A DNA stretch of 49,521 nucleotides, taken from assembly GCA_900769325.1 (NCBI GenBank), contig CAAGGF010000104.1, positions 1-49,521 on the forward strand, written 5' to 3'. Made by a program: the position numbers and the translations under genes. Positions 1 through 9,200 of this stretch are shown here, piece after piece. This DNA comes from Spirochaetia bacterium. GTDB lineage: Bacteria; Spirochaetota; Spirochaetia; Treponematales; Treponemataceae. Numbering within the stretch: position 1 is the stretch's first letter; the number at the start of each line of letters is the position of its first letter. The notes under the pieces are model-generated. The model worked only from the letters and a program-made list of their open reading frames with translations. It did no database searches and had not been told where the DNA came from.

Positions 1-8
1 ATTATAAG

Positions 9-54
9 GGACAAAATCCCTTACGAATTCTTTGGACAAAATCGCTTACGAATT
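9..54. repeat. Two 21-bp direct repeats at the window edge
   Basis: Bases 9-29 and 34-54 are the same 21-base sequence with one difference (C or G at the eleventh or twelfth base), giving a 25-base period. Both units end in TTACGAATT. The first unit lies in a hairpin (AAGGGA at 6-11 pairs with TCCCTT at 17-22); the second has lost part of that symmetry. The array may continue to the left of the window. No function is assigned. Confidence 0.6.
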
Positions 55-84
55 AGTTCTCCAATTTTCCTCATCTTAATTAAG

Positions 85-112
85 TTGCACTTTAGTTAAT
101 CTGTGTTATAAT
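85..112 (+). promoter_or_regulatory. Sigma-70-type promoter of the giant lipoprotein gene
   Basis: TTGCAC (85-90) and TATAAT (107-112) are separated by 16 bases, a near-consensus housekeeping promoter. The start is expected near 119, which leaves a leader of about 88 bases before the ATG at 207. Confidence 0.7.
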
Positions 113-206
113 AAACAAACATAAATTAATGTTCTGATTAAAAAAGTCGTAAATAAAAAAAGTCTAAGAAGTGTAGTTTACAAAATAAAAATAGATGAGG
201 TTTCTT

Positions 207-3200
207 ATGATTTTAAAAAGAAGTAAAACGGCTTTATATTTTTTAAGTCTTGTATTTTTATTTTCAATTTCTTCATGTGATGTAGGTCTTGGTGAAGCAG
301 TTGATACAGAACCTCCGACTGTTGAAATTTCAAGTCCCCTTGCAAATGATAAAATTCGCGGTTCTTTTACGATGAGCGGAACTTGTTCTGATGAGCAGGG
401 CGTAAAATCTGTAGAAATTCAGCTTGTTTCTTTAGACGATTCTTCTTCTACAGTTTCTTATTATCCGGGTGAAAATAAATTTTTTAAGGCATCGCTAAAA
501 GATGACAACACAAAATGGGAATGCGTTATCGACCCTAAAACAAATAAGATTCCGGACGGAAGTTATGAGGCTTCTGTTGTCGTAATCGATAAAGCTGGAA
601 GAAATTCAAGGCAGAAAAAATCTTTTTCAATCGATAATACCCCCCCCCTCGTAGTTTTGACGCGTCCTTCTGCAAAATCAACTGATTTAAATCCAGACAG
701 TTACGGTCAGAAATTTGTAATTGAAGGTCAGGCGTCAGATGACAGCGGAATTGATTTGCTTGAAGTTGAAATTTATTCAAAAGAAGAAAATCCAAAATTC
801 TTAAAGACAGTTCAGCTAAAGAATGTTCCGCTTTCAATTAACATAAATGTTGCAGAATTTAAAGACGAAATTTACACAGAAATTTACGGTGATAACATCG
901 AAGAAGGAAAAAAAGACTATTTCTGTAAAATCAAGGCGTATGACGGAACAAAAAAAGTTCCTGCTCTTCAAGATGACGATAAAAAAGGAAATCTTTCCGA
1001 TTCTTACTATTTGTATAACGACATTTATTCTTCTGTCCTTTCAAAATATAAAATAAATGAAGTTTACCAGATTTTGTCAGGAACTTATAAAGAATCTGAA
1101 AACCGTTCTGGTGAATCTGAAAAAAGCGTTTTTGAAACCGTAAAGGAAAATCTTTCAAAACATAAAATTGATTCAGGTTTCTTTTCGTTAAATCCACGCA
1201 ACAATCCTTCTTACATTCTTTCAGGTTATGAGGCGCTTTTATGTGACGGAAACGATTTTTCTGAATTAAAATATCACATTCCAAACGGAACAAAAGTTTC
1301 TTTAAGGCTTACATCCGGTCTTGATAATACTCCGCTTGTTGACGATACGCTTGGAGTTTCGGCTTTTGAATGTGATGATTATGCAAAAATTTTAGACGGT
1401 GCAGAAGAAATCGTTTTAGTTCCGGCTTTAAAAGACAAGGACGGAAATGTTTTGCTTACTGATGAAAACTCCATAAACGAAAGGGCATCTTCAATTTCTG
1501 CAATAGGAAGTACGGCTCGAAACATTTCTTTTGTGCTAGATAAATCTGATGGAAAATTAAAAATCGGAAGCAAATATATTATAAAGGCTGTAGGTGTCGA
1601 CGAAAACAAAAACGAATCTTATGTAGAATCTCCTTACGGTTTTATGCTTGTTTCAAACGGGGCTGCTCCAAAAATTTCTGTGGAAGAACCTTCGGATTCG
1701 GTTTTAAACTTAAAAAAGGGCAGTTCTTTTAAAATCAAAGGTTCTTCTTATCACGATGAAGGTGTTCCAGAAGTAATCATCAAGGCAAACGACAACATTA
1801 TTTATTCTTCTGAAACGACATCGTTTGAAATTCAAGTAAATGTTTCTGAGATTGTCGCAGATGAAAATGTTTCAGGCGAATATTCTGTTTATGTTTATTC
1901 TTCGTACAACGGAATGGAATCTACTTATAAAGAAAAAACAGTCTTTTACGATGTAGAAGCTCCTGAAATTTCGATAAATTCTGTCATTCCTCTTGTAGAA
2001 GATGCTGAACGCAAAAACAATGTAAACGGAATTATTTCTGTGAGGGGAAGCATCGTCGATTCTTTTACTTCGGTTGTTCCTGAAAGTGCAAGATACGAAG
2101 TTTATGACAACGGAGAAAAAGTTGAAAGTCTTTCTGGAAAAATCGAAAATCCGTTGAATTTTTACTTTACGGTTGATACTTCTTCTTTGACGGACAAAAC
2201 TGATTTGGATGTAAGGATTCTTGCAGAAGACAAGGCCGGAAACTGTGCACTTTACAGTTTGAAAGATGATTTTTATTTTATAAATCAGCAGACGGATAAG
2301 CCTGTAATAACTCTTAATTCTATTGGAGAAAAAGCTTTTGTCCGCGGAAGTTCTTATTCTGGTTTTATTACAGATGACGACAATATCGATTCTGTAGAAT
2401 TTAATCTTTACCACACGGATTTTTCAGGTTCTAAGGGCGAACTTTACAAGGGAACTCCTTTAAAAGTTGTAAAAAATATTAACAGCACGCAGTACAATTT
2501 TAGTGTAAATCTTCCTGATTCTGTAAACGATTTTATTCTTGAAGTCTGTGCAACTGATGTAAAATCCGACGGCTCTCTTCCTGTTTCTAATACGGTAAGC
2601 CATAAATTCAGAATTGCAGGCGATGCTCCTGTTCTTGAAGTTGATGAGCCAAAAGAAGTCCGCTACATTACTATAGATAAAAATGGTGCAAAAACAATCA
2701 CTTTTACAGGAAAAGTAAGCGGCGAGTCAAATTCTTTAAATCCTTTGACAATTCAGCTTTTGCGGGGAGAAGATTTGGATTCTGCTGTAGTGTTAATTCC
2801 TTCGCTCTGGAAAGCAGGAAGTGACTATGACGGAACTGAAACTGACTGGCAGGGGACAACGGATGCAGCATTATTCCCGGATAATAAAAATGAAGGAACA
2901 TACAGACTTTATCTTAAAGCCGTCGATTCAAACGGAATTTCTTCTTCAAAAGAAATAAAATTCACCGTAGATAATACAAAACCTTCTTTATCTGTAACAA
3001 AAAGTCCTTGTGAAGAAGACGGAACAATTTATATCGGAAATGTTTCTGAGTTTAAAATTGCAGGAAATGCAGAAGATTCAAATTTTAATTGCGTTGAATA
3101 TTCTTACGACGGAACAAACTGGACTAAATTTTCTGAAAGCAAGGCGTGGACTTTCGTTTATACTCCTTGTGAAACAGAAGAAAAAACTGTATTCTTCCGT

Positions 3201-6200
3201 TCAGTTGATAAAGCAGGAAATTCTTCTAGCGTCGTAGAAAAAAAGATTATAACGATTCAAAATCCTCCTTCAATAAGTGCTGTAAAAGTTCTTGCAGAAG
3301 AAAATGAAATTACATCTCAAAACGGAACTTATTATTTGAATAAAGATTTTAAAATTACCGGAAATGTTTCGTATAAGCATTTAAAATCTTTCAAATGCGG
3401 CGAAGATGATATTGTGCTCTCTGGAAATTCTTTTGAATATAATCCAGTTGATAATGAAAAAGGCCTTTACGAGTTAAAAATAACTGACAAAGCAGATCAA
3501 TATTACATTTTGGCTGTAAATGTTTTCTACGATGAATCTGAGCCGGAAGTTGAAATGACAGTGTCTCCTGTTGTAGAAAAGAGTGAAAAAAAGAATTTAA
3601 ACGGCACAATCAAGGTTTCGGGAATTGCTTCTTCTCCAAAAGACAAAATTGCTTTTACAAAACTGATTTTAAACGATGAAGAAGTAACTGATTCTCTCGG
3701 GGAACCTGTTTCAGGTAAAGGAGTTGTAAAACAAGTTTATTCAGATAGCGGAATGAGGTTTACTTACGAAATTGACACAACAAAATATAATAACAAATCT
3801 GATTTAACGGTTAAAATTCTTTCTCAAGACCGCTCTGGAAATAAAAAAGAAATTTCTGAAACATATTTTGTTGACCAGGACACTGATAAGCCTCATCTTT
3901 CTTCTTCAATATTTGATTTTGAAAATCCTATACAAGAATATAAATTCGGTATTGAGGGAGATAAATTTACAATAACTGCAGAAGACGATGACGGCGTAAA
4001 GGAAATTTATTACATTATTAAAGATTCTTCATCTACGCCTGTAAAAGATGATACAATTTTGGGAGGAAATAAAACTTCTTTTACGGCTCAAATTGTGCTT
4101 CCAGAAAATCTTACGCTTGGAAAATCATATACGATTAAATTTACAGTTAAAGATAAAAATTCTCCTGCTGTCGTTTATGAAAGTCCTGAAATTCCTTTTG
4201 CGTATGATAAAGATTATCCTGTTATAAAAGATATAAAAATCGGTACAAGAACTTATGAAAGCGAAATGTTTGTAAAAGACGGTGATAAAATTTCTCTTAG
4301 CGCAACAGATGAAGCTGGTATAAAAGAAGTTTCTGTTGTGATAAAACAGGGCGAAAATGTAAAACAATCATTTAAACTTACAAAAAACGGCGATTCTTTT
4401 GAATCTGAAGGAGTAAGCGGAACTGACGGCGATTACACTGCAGAAATTACTGCATACGATAATTTTGGAAGAGATACAAAATCAAGCCTTTCATTTAAAA
4501 TCGATAGAATTTGTCCAGAATGGAAAGAAAATAAAGGAACTTCTGAAAATACAAATCTTGTTGATTCTGATACATTGATTTCAGGCGGAAGTAAATCTAA
4601 AAAACATTTAGAATTAGACAGTTCATTCTGGTTTAATCAGACGGCAATTACTTTAAGCGGCTATGCTTACGATAAAAACGGAATCGATAAATATTCTCTA
4701 AAAATAAATGACTCTGAACCTGTTGAAATTTCAGGAAGTTCTTCTTATAAAATTACTTCAGATTTGTATACACAGGGGAAAAATAAAGCTATTCTTACAG
4801 TTTATGACAAAGCTGGAAACTCTAACTCAAAAACAATTTTCATACAAGTTGATTCTGCTTCACCTTCTGTAACAAGAGCAGAATTAAAAAATTCTCTTGA
4901 TGGAAAATTGATTACAAAAGAAGATTCTGTTTTGCTTACGGTTGAAACTTCTGATGTTACAAGCGGCGTAGAAAAAATTCTTTTATCTGCAAGTGCTGAT
5001 TTTTCACCTTCAACTGAATATATGCTTTCAGCAATTTCTAATAACAAAGTTTCTTTTGATATACAATTGCTTTCTGAAGGTTCAAGGACTTTATATGTAA
5101 AAGCGTACGATAAATCTGGTCTTGTTTCAGATGTAAGGCAGATTTCAGGTCTTGAAATTGACAGAACTCCTGTGCTAGTTCAGTATAAAACGTACTCAAC
5201 AGGAAGTCCTACTGTAAATAAAACTATAAAATTTGAAGGAACTGTTTCTGACGAACATCTAGGCTCATCTCCTTTGCTGGAACTTTATTATAAAAAATCT
5301 GACGGAAATTGGATTAAATTTGGAGATAATCCGTCGTATACAAAGTCTGATGAAAAATCAGGTTCATGGAGCATTTCTGTTGATACAACAAAATTTACAG
5401 ATGACACAGAATATAATTTCCAGATTCGCACAAAAGATTTGGCTGGTAATACAAATGACGGTTCTGGTTCGTATGTAACTGTAAAAATCCTGCAGGATTC
5501 TGATATTCCTGTAATAAAATTAAACAGCATTACAACCGACGGAAAATCACGCCTTAATACAGGAACAATTTCCGGAACTGCAGAAGATGATGACGGCATT
5601 TTAAAAATGCAGATTCAGCTTGTTTCGTCTGAAAAAACTTTTGATGAAAATAATTGGACTACTCTTTCTGTAGAAAACGGCTCATGGAGTTATGAAATTC
5701 CAAAATCAGGAAATCCTTCAACTCCAGATGGAACTTACACTCTTTATTTTAAAGTTATTGATAAAGAAAACTCAACCTTTGAAACTGGAACGAATCTTTC
5801 GCCGTATATTTCTGATACATCATCTAATAAAGTAAAAGCGTCTATTTCTTTTAGCGTCGATACTACAAAACCAACAATTTCTGAAGTAAATGTAAGTTTT
5901 GACGATGGAAAAACTGACAGCGTGATTTCAAACAATCAGATTTTCGGTGGTAAAAATTACAGTTCTGCATTGTTTACAGTAAAAGCAAGCGATACGGTTT
6001 CTAAACACGAAAAACTTTCTGTAAAACTTACTATTGATACAATAGAAGTGCCTCTTTCTTATGATTCAAATAATAATGTTTATACTTCTAGCGTTGATTT
6101 AACAAAATATTCTTCAATGAACGGAAATTATTCTTTGATTGTAACTGCAGAAGACGAAGCTAAAATGACTGACACTTTCCAGAAGAGCATAATCATCGAT

Positions 6201-9200
6201 AACACAGCACCGGATACAATCAGAAATGTCGTTCCAAAGCAGAATGCAGAAGTTACAGGCGAGTTTACTATGACAGGGCTTATTCAGGACGATGAAACAA
6301 ACTCAGGAATTTCTGAAGAAGAGCCTTTAAAATATTACATTCCAAAATATTCAGAAAAAGACATTGTGCCATCTGAAAGTATTTCGTGGACTCAAGAAAA
6401 TCTTTCGCAGACTTCGGTTTCATGGAGCATTGATTTTGCAAATCTTTCAGAACGCTTAGGCTACAATACATCTACATCACAGATTTCTAGCGATTACAGC
6501 GGCTTTCAGGATCCTTCAAACAGCGATTTATATAACATTCCTGTTTGGTTCAGGGCAGTTGATAAAGCGGGAAACATCGGTTACATAAAAGAAGGTTTGT
6601 ATTCAGGAGATACTGATTCTTCTAAAAAGAGTTTAAAACTCAAATTCAACCCGAATGCCGATAAGCCTCGCGTAGAAATAAATTATCCGGTTCATGATAA
6701 GAAAGACGGTACATTTAATTATGTAGTTCTTGGCGGAAATGTGCGTTTTTCTGGAAGTGCAACCGACAACGAAGGAATTGATTCTGTTTATCTTCAGTTC
6801 GATTTTGACGGTTCTGGAAACTTTGATACAAATAATCAGGCTTACTCAAAATTAGGACTTTCTCCTGTTCCAATTCCAAATAAAACAGAAAAAGGCGTTA
6901 AGGCAAACGGAACTGTAAGCTGGTCTTATAATCTTGATATTTCTGATTTGACAGGTCTTTCTTATGAAACAGACAAAAAAGTTTTACGCGTTAGAGCCTG
7001 TGCAGTTGACAATGATACAGTAAACGGAACTTTAACAAGTGCATGGTCTGAGCCTGTATGTATTTCTGTAAACAATTCAGTTCCGCAGATTTATATAGAA
7101 AAATTAAGGCAGTATGAAAATTCATCTTCTTCAAATGTCGTAAAAGAAATCGATTTTAATGACGGTGATTTTATAAGCGGTGAAGACTGGTTCCTTGAAG
7201 GCTATTGTGAAGACCCTCAAAAAATCGATATTGATTCTTCATCTGTTTCCGGTTCTACAACGGAAGCAAACTTTAAAGTGATAACGGATTCTGAAGGCAA
7301 TTCTGACGGAAAGAGAGTTTCGTTTAAGATTCCGGTTTCAAGTGCTTCTGGTAACTGGGAAGTTACATTAAGAGTAAGGGATAGCGATTCTGGAAATCCT
7401 CAGTCTTCTGAACGGGTTTATTCATTAAAAATTGATAATACACCTCCTTCATTTAAAGACGGTGCAGGTGAACTTGTACTTTACAAAAACGGTTATGGTT
7501 CAGACGGCACAAAAATAGATAACAGCGGAAATTATGTTCAAAACAGTAACGGTCAGATTTTCACGATTGCTTCAAGTGTAGAAGAAGCAGGTTCGGGCTT
7601 TAAAAATGCTGCAGTTTATTTTGAACGCTATTATCAATCAGAAGGAAAAAGCCGTATTTTTAATGTACGTGAAGAATATGGAATTGACCGCCGCCAAAAT
7701 GCAACTGAAATTTCTTCAAAACAAGAAGGAAGCGTTTATAAAAACGAAGAAAGTCTTCCGGTTCTTGTAAAAAATGTTAAAAGAGATTCTGTTACGACTT
7801 TAAGCTATGTCGGCCTTTCTTTAAATAAAAATATTTTTAAAGGAAGCATCGTAAAACTTGGCGGAGTTTACTACAAAATCATAAATATTGAAGGTGATAC
7901 AGTTACAATCGACGGAAACTGTGATAGATCTCAGACTTCTGCTGAATTTGTTTATGCAATGATTGTAGACAATAACGACAACGGTTCAGGGCTTTCTGAT
8001 GACGGAGATTTGATGGCAGAAAGTTATTCTAAAGCCGGTTCGAAATGGATTTGGGATTGTTCTGTAAATTCTGCAAATATCCCGGACGGCCCTGTAGAAA
8101 TTCATGTAGTCGTATTTGATAAAGCAGGAAATTTCAGGGAAGGAAAAGTCGAAACGCGTGTTACAAACAATCCTGTAAGAATTACTTCTGTAAAACTTGC
8201 AACAGATTTAAACGGAAACGGAACATTTGATTCTTCTGAATATCAGGATTTCTATGCAATCAAAAATGCAGAAGGAAGGCCTGACACTTCAAAAGGCGTT
8301 GATGTATGGAATCTTTCTACAAAAGATGAATTAAATTCAAGCAAAAACTGGACTGTTCGCGAAAGACTTTCTGTAACACCTGAATTTGTAGGCGGAACTG
8401 TTCCGTTCTACTGGAATTTCTCAAAAAACAGTCAGGCATTGAGTGTTCCAAAAGAATTTAGTGCAATTGATTCTGTAAAAATTTCAAATAAAGAGGAATT
8501 TATTCTTGAAAATTCAGCACTTGGCGCAGGAGATGGAAACGAAGGAAGCGATTTGTATTACAGTTTCAGTTTCTGGGATTCAACAGAAGAACTTAAGCCT
8601 GGAAATAATACAAGCTGGACTGTTTTAAATGCTCATGTAAAACAGGAAATTATTGATAATTCAGCTCCGTCAATCGTGATAAAACCGTTCTACTGGGAAA
8701 GTTCAAGCGACAACAGCCTTTACAAAAATAGTAAAGAAAACGGTCACATCGAACTTGAAAAGCATCTTGAAAACGGAAATTTTGAAGAATCTTCTGGAGT
8801 TTATGATAAAGACCCTAAATTAAGCGGAAAGGTAAAAATTCAGGGAACTGTAAACGACAACAAGATTTTAAAAGAAATCCTTGTAAAAATTCCGGGCTTT
8901 ACAGCTTCAGATGATTATATTTCAGTGGCTCAATATACAAAAGGTTCAGGCTGGGCTTGCGACAAGACAGAAGATGAAGTTGATTCTTCATTGAGCACAA
9001 AAGGCTTTGCGTTTACAATCGATTCTGATGAAATCACTCAGGAAAACGGACACACTGTAACATGGACTTTAATCTGGGATACTTCAAAAATTTCTGGCGT
9101 TGCAAAAGCTGATGTAAAAATCAATTTCAAGGCAACTGACCAGAGTTCTAATTCTTCAGGTGAAAGTTCAACTCAGACAACAGAAGGAATAAAAACTTCT

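Noticed and set aside
1..60. A CRISPR array at the left edge
   Set aside because: Only two repeats of 21 bp with 4-base spacing, without variable spacers of the usual 30 bases or cas genes.
1872..2414. A 180-aa antisense frame inside the giant lipoprotein gene
   Set aside because: It is antisense to a clear gene; composition is rich in Ile/Phe/Arg/Asn as expected from the complement of an AT-rich frame. Several other antisense frames in the same gene were rejected for the same reason.
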